Assembly: GCA_024213275.1 (NCBI GenBank)
Contig: JANAVG010000001.1
Location: 275,544-339,543 of the forward strand
DNA: 64,000 nt
Direction: 5' to 3'
From: Rossellomorea sp. BNER
Lineage (GTDB): Bacteria; Bacillota; Bacilli; Bacillales; Bacillaceae_B
Below the pieces are notes generated by a model, which was not told the DNA's origin, did no database searches, and saw nothing but the letters and a program-made list of their open reading frames with translations. Below are positions 54,501-61,243 of the stretch, piece by piece. How positions within the stretch are numbered: position 1 is the stretch's first letter; every line of letters begins with the position of its first letter. Made by a program: the position numbers and the translations under genes.

Positions 54501-54728
54501 ATTCAAATTCTGTATCCGTTTTTCAATCGGCTCAGACACTTTATCCGCCACTTCTTCTGGTGTTGCACCAGGATAGGCCGTTGTTACACTCACAATTGGT
54601 GTATTAATATTTGGTATCGTCTCAAGCTTCATATTGAAGCCGGAATATAGGCCAGCTGCCACGATAATAAAGGTCATTAGCCAAACAGCAAATTTATTCT
54701 TTAACACAAAGTTAATAATCTTATTCAT
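51570..54728 (-). CDS. RND-family efflux pump, SwrC-like
   Basis: 1052-residue AcrB/SwrC-type proton-driven exporter. TM1 FAVWLMTFIIVAAGLYSG, the porter-domain start TAYPGATPEEVADKVSEPIE, and VAIGRVIDDSIVVVENIYRR with the TM4 acidic residues of the proton relay are present. B. subtilis SwrC exports surfactin and is of similar length, so lipopeptide or drug export is a fair guess. A Gly/Gln/Pro-rich insertion at about residues 245-287 (GGQGQGAGEGQGQIP) breaks the first porter region. Divergent TetR gene and three matching operators; own terminator. Confidence 0.92.
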   Translation of the reverse strand: MNKIINFVLKNKFAVWLMTFIIVAAGLYSGFNMKLETIPNINTPIVSVTTAYPGATPEEVADKVSEPIEKRIQNLNGVNVVSSTSYQNVSAIQVEYNFSKDMEEAEDEIKDALSSISFPEEVKEPEASRLSINAFPVMALSISNDQESLAELTSTVEETVLPAIEGLDGVSSVQISGQQVEEVELEFNEEKMKELGIDQATVKGLIQGADITVPLGLYTFGDTEKSVVIDGNITTLEDLKNLQIPMIPSGGQGQGAGEGQGQIPNSSPDPNQQVPTPSGTTPPQQGELKIPTIALSEIAEIKQIGKAESISRTNGKEAIGLQIVKAADANTVDVVNAVKEEMKGFEKDIEGIEIVSTFDQGEPIEESVSTMLNKALFGAVFAIIIILLFLRDIKSTLISVISIPLSLLIAILFLKQMDITLNIMTLGAMTVAIGRVIDDSIVVVENIYRRMALPGEKLKGKELIKEATKEMFLPIMSSTIVTIAVFLPLGLVEGMIGELFLPFALTIVFALLASLLVAITIVPMLAHSLFKKGVKVKKENHEPKPSALARGYKKVLNWSLNHKIITSLLAVAMLVGSLFLVPIIGVSFLPSEEEKMVIATYSPAPGQTKEEVEKIGLQAEELIMGRKGVETIQYSIGSANPMSPGSSNSAMFFIEYDEDTKNFSKEKEEVILKLQDQAEKGEWASQDFSASAGSNEIVYFVYGDSIEEIEPVVTDIQEVMKDHDSLKNVESSISDSYEEYTLVANGEKLSELGLTAGQIAKELMPQHEEPVLTTIEKDGKELNVHLKMTQESYDSIEDVTGKTIQSPLGTEVPIEDVVKVEEGKTSDTVTRRDGKVYVQVTGELKTDDVAKASAELDKEIDKLDIPSSIDVETGGVTEDIQESFTQLGLAMLAAIAIVYLILVITFGGGLAPFAILFSLPFSIIGGLLGLLIAGETLSISAMIGALMLIGIVVTNAIVLIDRVIHKENEGLSTREALLEAGVTRLRPILMTAIATIGALFPLALGLEGSGLISKGLGVTVIGGLTSSTLLTLVVVPVVYEVLMKMKKKLTRK

Positions 54729-54772
54729 CCTACTCTCCCTTTCGTCAAAAAGTCACTCTCTTTTTCTTTTTC

Positions 54773-54786
54773 TGACTGACTAGTCA
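54773..54786. promoter_or_regulatory. TetR operator site A
   Basis: TGACTGACTAGTCA, containing the perfect palindrome TGACTAGTCA. It lies in the leader of the RND gene. It shares the form TGACYNAYNRGTCA with sites B and C. Confidence 0.72.
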
Positions 54787-54797
54787 TAACGTTAATA

Positions 54798-54826
54798 ATA
54801 TAACTGACTAACCGGTCATAAGTCAA
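54798..54826 (-). promoter_or_regulatory. Promoter of the RND gene with TetR operator site B
   Basis: Minus strand TTGACT (54821-54826), 17 bases, TTATAT (54798-54803). Operator TGACTAACCGGTCA (54805-54818) fills the spacer, so a bound TetR dimer would block RNA polymerase. Confidence 0.72.
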
Positions 54827-54850
54827 CAAAATTAATCTTTTAAAAAATAT

Positions 54851-54878
54851 TTGATTTTTATGACCAATCAGTCATAAT
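54851..54878 (+). promoter_or_regulatory. Promoter of the tetR gene with operator site C
   Basis: TTGATT (54851-54856), 16 bases, CATAAT (54873-54878). Operator TGACCAATCAGTCA (54861-54874) lies in the spacer, predicting autorepression. Confidence 0.68.
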
Positions 54879-54909
54879 AAGTGTAAGAATCCCGTTAGGA
54901 GAGAAAGCG

Positions 54910-55773
54910 ATGAAGGAAAAGGAAAGATTAATCATTGAAACGGCAATGAAATTATTTGCTACTAAAGGGTTTAATGCGACGTCTATTCAAGAAATTGCTA
55001 CTGAATGTGGAATTTCAAAAGGGGCATTTTATCTTCACTTCAAATCAAAAGAAGCACTATTGTTATCAATTCTTAAGTATTATTTTAATCGAATTCATAC
55101 CATGATCAATAAAATAGAGAACGAGGCTTTAGATCCAAGAACACAATTTATGAAACAAATGCAATGCCAGTTGATTGAAATACAAAAGCATAAAGAATTT
55201 ATTATTATGCAGGCAAGGGAAAACGCAATCCCATTTAATGATGAGATTGAACAACTCATCCACAGTATGAGATTAGAATCTAATCTTTTTTATACAAAAT
55301 CCATTATGTCAATCTATGGGGAAAAGGTTAAACCGTATTTATATGATGTTTCCCTTATGCTTCAAGGGTTTTTCCATTCATTTTTAGAACTCATTATGCT
55401 AGATAAGATAAAAGTCGACATTCCTTATCTTACAGAATATATGTTGAATCGAGCCGATGACATTGTAGCAGGCCTATTAAAATCAAATGAACCCTCGGTG
55501 GTTCCAACAGATAAAATGGAACAATTTATTTCTGATAGCATTTCTAAAAACCTTAATAAAGAAAGCATCATAAAATCTATTCGTAGATATAAGGAACAGT
55601 TTTCTAAAAAGGAAGAGGATCTATTTATTACATTAGAGGTGTTAGAAGAGGAAATTGCTCGTGATCATTCCAGAATACCAGTCATTCAAGGAATGCTAGC
55701 CAACTTAAAAGGTTGCAAACAATTAGAAGAGTTTCGCCGCTTAGTTGCTCAATATTTTGAGATTTCTCTTTAG
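54910..55773 (+). CDS. TetR-family regulator of the RND pump
   Basis: 287 residues, longer than the usual ~200. N-terminal TetR helix-turn-helix: LIIETAMKLFATKGFNATSI, then CGISKGAFYLHFKSKEALLL. The C-terminal ligand domain carries an extra helical tail of about 80 residues (KNLNKESIIKSIRRYKEQFS onward). It should repress the divergent pump and itself through sites A-C until a pump substrate binds. The ATG follows AGGAGAG. A palindromic element follows four bases after its stop. Confidence 0.92.
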   Translation: MKEKERLIIETAMKLFATKGFNATSIQEIATECGISKGAFYLHFKSKEALLLSILKYYFNRIHTMINKIENEALDPRTQFMKQMQCQLIEIQKHKEFIIMQARENAIPFNDEIEQLIHSMRLESNLFYTKSIMSIYGEKVKPYLYDVSLMLQGFFHSFLELIMLDKIKVDIPYLTEYMLNRADDIVAGLLKSNEPSVVPTDKMEQFISDSISKNLNKESIIKSIRRYKEQFSKKEEDLFITLEVLEEEIARDHSRIPVIQGMLANLKGCKQLEEFRRLVAQYFEISL

Positions 55774-55776
55774 TTT

Positions 55777-55901
55777 AAAGGGGCAATCCCAAAATAAAGG
55801 GATCAGGAACCACAACTTCCATATAGAAGAAACCCTCAGGAACATCTTCTATATATGGACGATCCTAATGGTTCCTGATCCCTTTTGGGACGGCCCCCTT
55901 T
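55777..55901. repeat. Palindromic MITE-like element, copy 3
   Basis: About 125 bp, the best paired copy: the left arm AAAGGGGCAATCCCAAAA, then GGGATCAGGAACCA and CCATATAGAAGA; the same words GGGATCAGGAACCA and CCATATATAGAAGA read inward from the right on the other strand. It lies between the convergent ends of tetR and the sigma factor gene and probably works as a bidirectional terminator there. Confidence 0.8.
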
Positions 55902-55907
55902 TAAAAA

Positions 55908-56423
55908 TTATGTCCATGAAATTAATTCTATTTGCAGTTTTTCTCTTCCCCTTTTAATACGGGATTTCACCGTTGAAATCGGCAATTGGCAAAGCTCAGC
56001 GATTTCTTTCAATTTAAGCTGTTTAATATAAAATAATTTTATAGGCTTTCGATAAATTTCAGGAAGCTTTTCAATTGAAGACACTATCTCTTTAAGAGCA
56101 AGGTTTCCCAGAACCTTTTTTTCAGTAAAGTACTCTTGAATCCCTTTAATCCCTAGTTCTTTAAGTAAAAGCTGGTTTTTCAGCCTTTCATTCTTTTCTT
56201 TTCGTAAATAGTCAATACATCTGTTCTTAGCCATTGTAAAAATCCAGCTCTTCACAGAATCTTTGTTATCGATTTTTTCTTCATTCTGATAAGCAGAGAG
56301 TAATACTTCTTGATAAAGATCTTCTGATACTTCTTTATGTTTAGTAATGGAGTATATGAAACGAAATAAATCCTTGTTATGTTTGAGCAAAAAATCCTCT
56401 AATATAGAATGATCATCTTTCAC
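55908..56423 (-). CDS. ECF-type RNA polymerase sigma factor, orphan
   Basis: 171 residues. Region 2 (LFRFIYSITKHKEVSEDLYQ, then SWIFTMAKNRCIDYLRKEK) and region 4 (LKEIAELCQLPISTVKSRIK, then RGREKLQ) are complete. No anti-sigma gene lies beside it: upstream is an unrelated DUF1284 gene and downstream, six bases after the stop, is palindromic element copy 3. The control of its activity is therefore not visible here. AGGAGA precedes the ATG. Confidence 0.88.
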   Translation of the reverse strand: MKDDHSILEDFLLKHNKDLFRFIYSITKHKEVSEDLYQEVLLSAYQNEEKIDNKDSVKSWIFTMAKNRCIDYLRKEKNERLKNQLLLKELGIKGIQEYFTEKKVLGNLALKEIVSSIEKLPEIYRKPIKLFYIKQLKLKEIAELCQLPISTVKSRIKRGREKLQIELISWT

Positions 56424-56496
56424 CGTTATTTCTCCTTTTCCAATAAATCATAGTTTCATATAAATGAACGATGAAAAATGAAAATCCCCTACAGTA

Positions 56497-56919
56497 TTAT
56501 TGAATTTTTTCTTTTAAGTCCTGAATTCCTTCCTTGCATACTCCAAAGGATAACCAGGAACATCCATCACATAAAATATCTAAGTCATGAGGTGACACTT
56601 TTTCTACTGTTAAGGATATTATTTCATCTTTATTGTAGATTTCTCCTGCCTTAATATCGAGATGATTCATAACGCGATGATCTAGTGAAAGAACATGTTG
56701 ATTAGAATCTTTACTTTTCTCACATTTCGTTTCTCCTTTATGGGGACAAGCAAAGCAGGCATCATCAAATGATGCTCTCACCTCGATTTCAATGTCTTCT
56801 CTATTACTTTTGAAATCTTTAACAATTTCACTCATTTCATCTACAAATGTCGGACTATACCCCATTCCTTTGAATCCATGAATACAAAGGAGGTGATGCC
56901 CTCTAATCACTCTCTTCAT
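56497..56919 (-). CDS. DUF1284 domain protein, probable metal or Fe-S binding
   Basis: 140 residues starting MKRVIRGHHLLCIHGFKGMG, the hallmark of DUF1284. Cys pairs CFACPHKGETKC and CDGCSWLSFGVC suggest a metal or iron-sulphur site. Function unknown. AAAGGAG precedes the ATG. It is the last of three same-strand genes (SRPBCC, GNAT-like, this one), 31 bp after the previous stop. Confidence 0.82.
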   Translation of the reverse strand: MKRVIRGHHLLCIHGFKGMGYSPTFVDEMSEIVKDFKSNREDIEIEVRASFDDACFACPHKGETKCEKSKDSNQHVLSLDHRVMNHLDIKAGEIYNKDEIISLTVEKVSPHDLDILCDGCSWLSFGVCKEGIQDLKEKIQ

Positions 56920-56950
56920 CCTTCTGCTCCTTTGTTTTAATTTTATTTCA

Positions 56951-57817
56951 CTACTCAGCGATCTCCTTCATCATCATGACATCTTCTGTGATTTGGGAAT
57001 AATCCTTTAGCTTCTCATGGACTTCCGCGGGCAGGGAGGATTGATAGATACTTAACACTTTCCCTTCACGAATAAAGGTTTCAAACTCAATAACTTCCAG
57101 CATATTTGCTACCTCCGCTAAACTACAGCCGTTATCAAGTGCGATGGCGATGATTTCTGCATAACCTGTCTTATTACGGATCGCAATTCCGAAGTAGCCT
57201 TTCAATTGATCTTGATCATAAAAGGAGACAGCAAAATCAAAGCCAACTGAGGAATAATATTCACTCATCATTTGAATCTCTTCTTCAGTGGTATCTTTAC
57301 TCTTAAGGCTCTTCCATTTTTCAAAATCAAATTGTGCTTCGACCTTGTATTCGATTGTAGCTTTAAATGTCGACCCCTCGTCATTTAGTTCTTTACCAAT
57401 AATAGGCGATGAGTTTGTAATGGCAAATCCCTTTGATAAAAAGTAATCAATAGGCTCTTTCCATTGACTTCTAAATCTTTGTGCAAACCGCTTTCCCCCA
57501 TATTCGTTACTTGAGGCAAAACCGTAAACTCTATCAAATAATACATCTTGAATATCACGATACTCTGGCAGCACCCATGGATATCCTAATGATACAAAAG
57601 AACCTTTTCCTGTAAAACTCATATAGCCTACCAATGCTTCACCATCAAAAGCAAAACATCTCGTTTTCGGATGAAATTCTTTTTGCATGGAAAATTGTCT
57701 TGGTGAATGGGTAGGCTTCCATGCATAGGGTAATGGGGTTGTTATACTCTCCCAAAATTCATATTGACGTGTTAGATCCTCTTGATCTTCAAAATATCGA
57801 AATACTATTCCCACCAT
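56951..57817 (-). CDS. GNAT-like acyltransferase-fold protein
   Basis: 288 residues. The first half has a GNAT-like run (FAFDGEALVGYMSFTGKGSF, then LGYPWVLPEYRD); the second half holds a weaker related fold (GYFGIAIRNKTGYAEIIAI). It may be a tandem GNAT protein. No acetyl-CoA loop Q/RxxGxG/A is clear, so activity is uncertain. Two bases after the SRPBCC stop, which makes the two co-translated; AAGGGAG precedes the ATG. Confidence 0.68.
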   Translation of the reverse strand: MVGIVFRYFEDQEDLTRQYEFWESITTPLPYAWKPTHSPRQFSMQKEFHPKTRCFAFDGEALVGYMSFTGKGSFVSLGYPWVLPEYRDIQDVLFDRVYGFASSNEYGGKRFAQRFRSQWKEPIDYFLSKGFAITNSSPIIGKELNDEGSTFKATIEYKVEAQFDFEKWKSLKSKDTTEEEIQMMSEYYSSVGFDFAVSFYDQDQLKGYFGIAIRNKTGYAEIIAIALDNGCSLAEVANMLEVIEFETFIREGKVLSIYQSSLPAEVHEKLKDYSQITEDVMMMKEIAE

Positions 57818-57819
57818 CT

Positions 57820-58257
57820 CTACTCCCTTTCCATTACATTTTTTAAATTCCGAAGATGATCTCCATCCTCTTTCTTTAATATTTTGACGATCATTGGTTT
57901 CATCAGCTTCATCCAGAGACCATTCACTTCAATATCTCCCTTAAAGTCAACAAAGGTATTTTCGCCATTTTCTTTAAATTGGTAGGTATACACTACTCTT
58001 AAACCGTTATGCTCACTCTCAACAGCATAAGATTGATTAGGTGTGAATTCGATAAACTTAATGACAGCTTCTGCTTTTTTACCTCTGATCTCACGTGTTT
58101 CTTTATACTGAGTCCCCACCTTTGTTTCTCCGATTGTTAGCTTTTCAACTGCTACTACATTCTCCATGATTTTAGGTGAGTTTTTTAAATCACTAGCATA
58201 TTGAAATACCACGTTTACAGGTTTTTGGATGACAACACTGTCTTGTAATTCTGCCAC
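57820..58257 (-). CDS. SRPBCC (START/polyketide-cyclase-like) domain protein
   Basis: 145 residues with the helix-grip pattern: SVVIQKPVNVVFQYASDLKN at the start, strand EIRGKKAEAVIKFIEFTPNQ in the middle and a long amphipathic C-terminal helix with a hydrophobic face. Such proteins bind hydrophobic ligands; some act as toxin- or stress-related lipid carriers. GTG start at 58257 with GGAGG about ten bases upstream. First gene of a three-gene run; ligand unknown. Confidence 0.82.
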   Translation of the reverse strand: MAELQDSVVIQKPVNVVFQYASDLKNSPKIMENVVAVEKLTIGETKVGTQYKETREIRGKKAEAVIKFIEFTPNQSYAVESEHNGLRVVYTYQFKENGENTFVDFKGDIEVNGLWMKLMKPMIVKILKKEDGDHLRNLKNVMERE

Positions 58258-58784
58258 TTAGTCTTTCCTCCACTAAATTTATTTGTAAAAGCTGTATTCG
58301 CATAGTTGTTGCTTGTCGAACTAGAATAGAAAACCGTAATGATTAAGGTTTCGGAACATCTTTTCGTCATAGCAATAAATTTTACTAGTATTGAATAATT
58401 TAAGATGTTTATAATTGACCAAAAGCAACAAAGTTTACGAAAAATCTTTTGTGAAAAAAGGTGAAAACCACATGGTCCAACTCTATTGACATTTCTTACT
58501 ATTCTTCTATACATTCGTTTCTTGCAACCAATTGTCCTTTTGAATAGATGTAGAAATTTATTTTACTATTCAATTAGTTTCTATTATTCTTAAATTATAT
58601 ATCATAAATGAGAGTTCCCTTTTATTGATCTCGTCCACCCTAAAAGAAGCCATAAGTTATAAGGCATTGAAGAAAATAGGTATTTTTTAAAGCACCTATC
58701 ATAAGTTAGTTAACATTCGTTGCCCTTTACTCTTCGTTTGTAGAAGTCTATATTTCAAAAAAAACGCTAGATTAGGAGGATCCT
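58258..58784. other. Divergent intergenic region before kynB, nothing certain
   Basis: 527 bp, AT-rich, between the SRPBCC gene (-) and kynB (+). I see no open frame with a ribosome site, no riboswitch and no 21-bp array in it. Promoters for both sides must lie here, but I could not fix the boxes. Confidence 0.4.
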
Positions 58785-59408
58785 ATGAAAATCATTGACA
58801 TCTCTCAAAAACTACATCATGGTACCCCTGTGTGGCCAGGGGACACTCCATTCTCTTTCCAATTAAATTGGACCAAAGAGCAAACCGGTTCCGTCAATGT
58901 CGGCCAACTAACGATGAGTACTCATACTGGAACCCATATTGATGCTCCTTATCATTTTGATAATAGCGGTAAGAAAGTAGCAGATCTCCCGCTTGAAAGA
59001 TTTATTGGACCAGCCCTTGTCGTTAATGTTTCAGGAAAAACTTCCATTGGGGCAAGGGATATCCAGCACCTTGACCTTAGAAGTGTTTCTAAGCTGTTAT
59101 TAAAAACGAACTCATGGGAAAACAAAACTGAATTCCCTTCTGAGATCACATTTTTACAGGAAGATCTTGCTCCTTTTTTAATGCAGCAAGGAGTGGATTT
59201 AATTGGGGTCGATGTTCCATCTGTTGATCCCATTGACAGTAAAGCATTGCCGGCCCACCACTCAATTGAAAGTTCACATATTCAGATTTTGGAAGGAATT
59301 GTTCTGGATGAAGTGGAAGAAGGAATCTATGAACTATTTGCTCTTCCCCTTCCATTAGCAGAAGCTGATGGGTGTCCAGTCCGAGCCATTTTAATCGATC
59401 GCACTTGA
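58785..59408 (+). CDS. kynB: Kynurenine formamidase (cyclase family) KynB
   Basis: 207 residues. Metal-dependent hydrolase that removes the formyl group from N-formylkynurenine in tryptophan breakdown. The family motif STHTGTHIDAPYHF gives metal ligands His47, His51 and Asp53, with His57 nearby; the start MKIIDISQKLHHGTPVWPGD is also typical of KynB. Related cyclase-family hydrolases cannot be excluded. AGGAGGA precedes the ATG. No kynA or kynU is beside it. Confidence 0.88.
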   Translation: MKIIDISQKLHHGTPVWPGDTPFSFQLNWTKEQTGSVNVGQLTMSTHTGTHIDAPYHFDNSGKKVADLPLERFIGPALVVNVSGKTSIGARDIQHLDLRSVSKLLLKTNSWENKTEFPSEITFLQEDLAPFLMQQGVDLIGVDVPSVDPIDSKALPAHHSIESSHIQILEGIVLDEVEEGIYELFALPLPLAEADGCPVRAILIDRT

Positions 59409-59439
59409 TTTAAAAAACTAGGATCGTATCGGAAGTTTC

Positions 59440-59469
59440 TTTACTTCAATACGGAGTGTTCGGTATAAT
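59440..59469 (+). promoter_or_regulatory. Promoter upstream of palindromic copy 4
   Basis: TTTACT (59440-59445), 18 bases, TATAAT (59464-59469). The same -35, spacing and -10 stand at the antitoxin promoter of locus 1. Transcription would run straight into the element at 59487. Confidence 0.55.
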
Positions 59470-59486
59470 TTAAGTAAGCAAATCAC

Positions 59487-59611
59487 GAAGGGGTTGTCCC
59501 TAAACCAAGGTGTCGGAAACCACAATTTCAATATACGGAAGAAACCATCAGAATATCTTCTATATATGGACGATTATAGTGGTTCCGGACCCCTTTTGGG
59601 ACATGCCCTTC
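59487..59611. repeat. Palindromic MITE-like element, copy 4
   Basis: 125 bp with ends GAAGGGGTTGTCCC and, on the other strand, GAAGGGCATGTCCC; inner GGAAACCACAA and GGAACCACTATA mirror as in the other copies. It lies between a TATAAT promoter and the antitoxin RNA of toxin locus 2. No convincing target-site duplication (AATCAC / AATGAC at the flanks is near but not exact). Confidence 0.78.
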
Positions 59612-59626
59612 AATGACCAGTATACT
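59598..59626 (+). promoter_or_regulatory. Hybrid promoter at the end of palindromic copy 4
   Basis: GGGACA (59598-59603, inside the element end), 17 bases, TATACT (59621-59626). It would start the antitoxin RNA of locus 2 near 59633, with the -35 supplied by the element. Confidence 0.45.
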
Positions 59627-59632
59627 CTGCCA

Positions 59633-59714
59633 AGAGCAGTAGCTCTTATAAGAGAACTCGAAGTAACCTTACCCTCGGTGTCGAGCCATAGCGGGTGGGG
59701 TTACTTCTTTTTTT
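59633..59714 (+). ncRNA. Antisense (antitoxin) RNA of type I toxin locus 2
   Basis: The end is clear: terminator GAAGTAACC (59660-59668) / GGTTACTTC (59699-59707) followed by seven T, the same stem as in locus 1. The start is inferred from the hybrid promoter at 59598-59626. It is complementary to the toxin mRNA 3' region and its last codons. Confidence 0.55.
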
Positions 59715-59790
59715 GTGTTACCGCAATAATTGCTACAGTCAATGTCCCAAAAGCAATCATAATTTGTAAAACGTCTGCTACTTCAACCAT
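59701..59790 (-). CDS. Holin-like type I toxin peptide 2
   Basis: 29 residues: MVEVADVLQIMIAFGTLTVA, then IIAVTQKKK. Same length, helix and Lys tail as toxin 1 (shared IIAVT-KKK and FGTL). GGGAGG lies upstream of the ATG. The leader holds AGCTGGGTGGG (complement of 59829-59839), which can pair with CCCACCCGCT just after the stop (59690-59699), the same 5'-3' contact seen in locus 1 but with different bases. A convergent antisense RNA overlaps the last codons. Confidence 0.82.
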   Translation of the reverse strand: MVEVADVLQIMIAFGTLTVAIIAVTQKKK

Positions 59791-60059
59791 TAAAGAGCCA
59801 CCTCCCACCTAAAAGGGAGTAGCCACTGCCCACCCAGCTACGTACACTGTAACCTTATATTAACACAAAAACAGAACACATGTTCCTATATAATTATAAA
59901 AAACTAAAAATTAGTCCGATACTACCGAATTCCGTTTTATTCGTCCTAATGAGGGAATATGATACATATACATTAATATGACGACCTTCTTGATTAAAAC
60001 TTCCATGTATGGCAAAAGATAATACTATCTAAATCTATGTGTGAAGGAGGCCTCGAGTA

Positions 60060-60215
60060 ATGGGAATAGCGGCATTTCTCGGACTTGTTGTTGTTTTAGG
60101 TATGATTGGTGGAGTCTTAATTTATTTCTTAAGACAGACGTTAAACTCTGAGGATTCAAGAAAGATCGACCCGTATGAGGAACAAGATTTTAATAAAAAG
60201 GACTTACATTTGTGA
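60060..60215 (+). CDS. Small single-pass membrane protein, unknown function
   Basis: 51 residues: one N-terminal helix (AAFLGLVVVLGMIGGVLIYF) and a polar tail SEDSRKIDPYEEQDFNKKDL. AGGAGG lies before the ATG at good distance and a strong terminator follows, so it is a real transcription unit. It resembles the many short Bacillus membrane peptides of the YtzI kind, but I cannot assign a family. Confidence 0.7.
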   Translation: MGIAAFLGLVVVLGMIGGVLIYFLRQTLNSEDSRKIDPYEEQDFNKKDLHL

Positions 60216-60220
60216 ATTTT

Positions 60221-60256
60221 AAAAGCGAAGAGGTCATTGCCTCTTCGCTTTTAATT
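60221..60256 (+). terminator. Rho-independent terminator
   Basis: AAAAGCGAAGAGG (60221-60233) pairs perfectly with CCTCTTCGCTTTT (60240-60252). Confidence 0.9.
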
Positions 60257-60300
60257 TCCCCAAAAGGGATTTCTAATTTATAGGTTTGGGTAAACAGCTT

Positions 60301-60972
60301 TTATTTTCCCGTTAAAGAAAATGAATCTATTTCCAATCTCTTTGTTGTTTCTTGTGCAACAATCTCACCGGGGCTAATGGTGATTTTCATGTTAAATAGT
60401 GGGCCGTCATACACGAATGTGTGATACTCTCCAGCTTCGCCCATTGGACAAATTTCTGTATTTGAAAGCTCATCAGCAAACTTTTTATCAATTGTTTGCC
60501 CAAGCCATTTTTCTAATCCTAACTCATTTTTCGTACGGATAATTAAAGCTTGATAGCCTGAATTCACAAAATTATATAAGCTGCTCTCTGCTTCATCCTG
60601 TTTCATCCAAAGTGGATAAATGGCTTTTAGACCTGTTTTTTCAGCCACAGCTTCTCCCCACTCACGGTGCCCTGGTAAATATAAATCTCCAAAAGCGATC
60701 GCCTCAACATGATAGCGATCCTTTAACGTATTAACATCTTTTATAAAGGTTTCCGTGTATGTACTCATCTCCACCTCAATAAAATGGACGGGTATATTCA
60801 AGGATTCTGCTTGTGCGTGAATCATTTCCCGCTTTTCGCCATGTCCAAAGGTTGTTCCGATTTCTTTAGAGGCTGTTGTTATCAGACAAACTACCTCATG
60901 CCCTTGCTTGATCAAAGTGTCTAAACACATACAAGCATCCTTCCCGCCACTCCATGATAATAGGATTTTCAT
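60301..60972 (-). CDS. Dph6-related ATP pyrophosphatase (diphthine--ammonia ligase family)
   Basis: 223 residues of the N-type ATP pyrophosphatase group. PP-loop SWSGGKD at residues 6-12, then EAIAFGDLYLPGHREWGE and CPMGEAGEYHTFVYDGPLF, both typical of this family. Archaeal and eukaryotic members amidate diphthine; bacteria lack diphthamide, so the bacterial substrate is unknown. The ATG at 60972 is preferred; a TTG two codons upstream shares AAGGGAT. Monocistronic. Confidence 0.85.
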   Translation of the reverse strand: MKILLSWSGGKDACMCLDTLIKQGHEVVCLITTASKEIGTTFGHGEKREMIHAQAESLNIPVHFIEVEMSTYTETFIKDVNTLKDRYHVEAIAFGDLYLPGHREWGEAVAEKTGLKAIYPLWMKQDEAESSLYNFVNSGYQALIIRTKNELGLEKWLGQTIDKKFADELSNTEICPMGEAGEYHTFVYDGPLFNMKITISPGEIVAQETTKRLEIDSFSLTGK

Positions 60973-61128
60973 GATCAAATTCCATCCCTTCGTTTTTCTT
61001 CCTCTTTTATATTATTCTATCAAAAAAATTTTTGTTTGAATGAGGAAATATTCTTTGTGAAAAGGGTAATTATTCGTGCTATTGGTTAGTATTGAGCTGA
61101 CCAAACCCGCTGGGGACTTATCCACACA

Positions 61129-61191
61129 ATAATTTGTCCAAAAGCTATAATAATTTGTCCGAAAACCACAATATATTGACCGTTCGACAAA
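61129..61191. repeat. Degenerate 21-bp-period array F
   Basis: Three clear 21-base units start at 61129, 61150 and 61171: ATAATTTGTCCAAAAGC, ATAATTTGTCCGAAAACC, ATATATTGACCGTTCGAC. Weaker units continue towards 61235. Units 2-3 match units 4-5 of array D almost base for base in the same orientation. It lies between the Dph6-like gene start and the helicase 3' end. Confidence 0.72.
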
Positions 61192-61243
61192 AATCGCCAG
61201 AAATTCCGTTGCCCCACTCTCGACAATCCGCTTCCACAAAAAG

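Noticed and set aside
59481..59617. Target-site duplication at palindromic copy 4 (AATCAC / AATGAC)
   Set aside because: One mismatch in six bases and no matching duplication at the other three copies.
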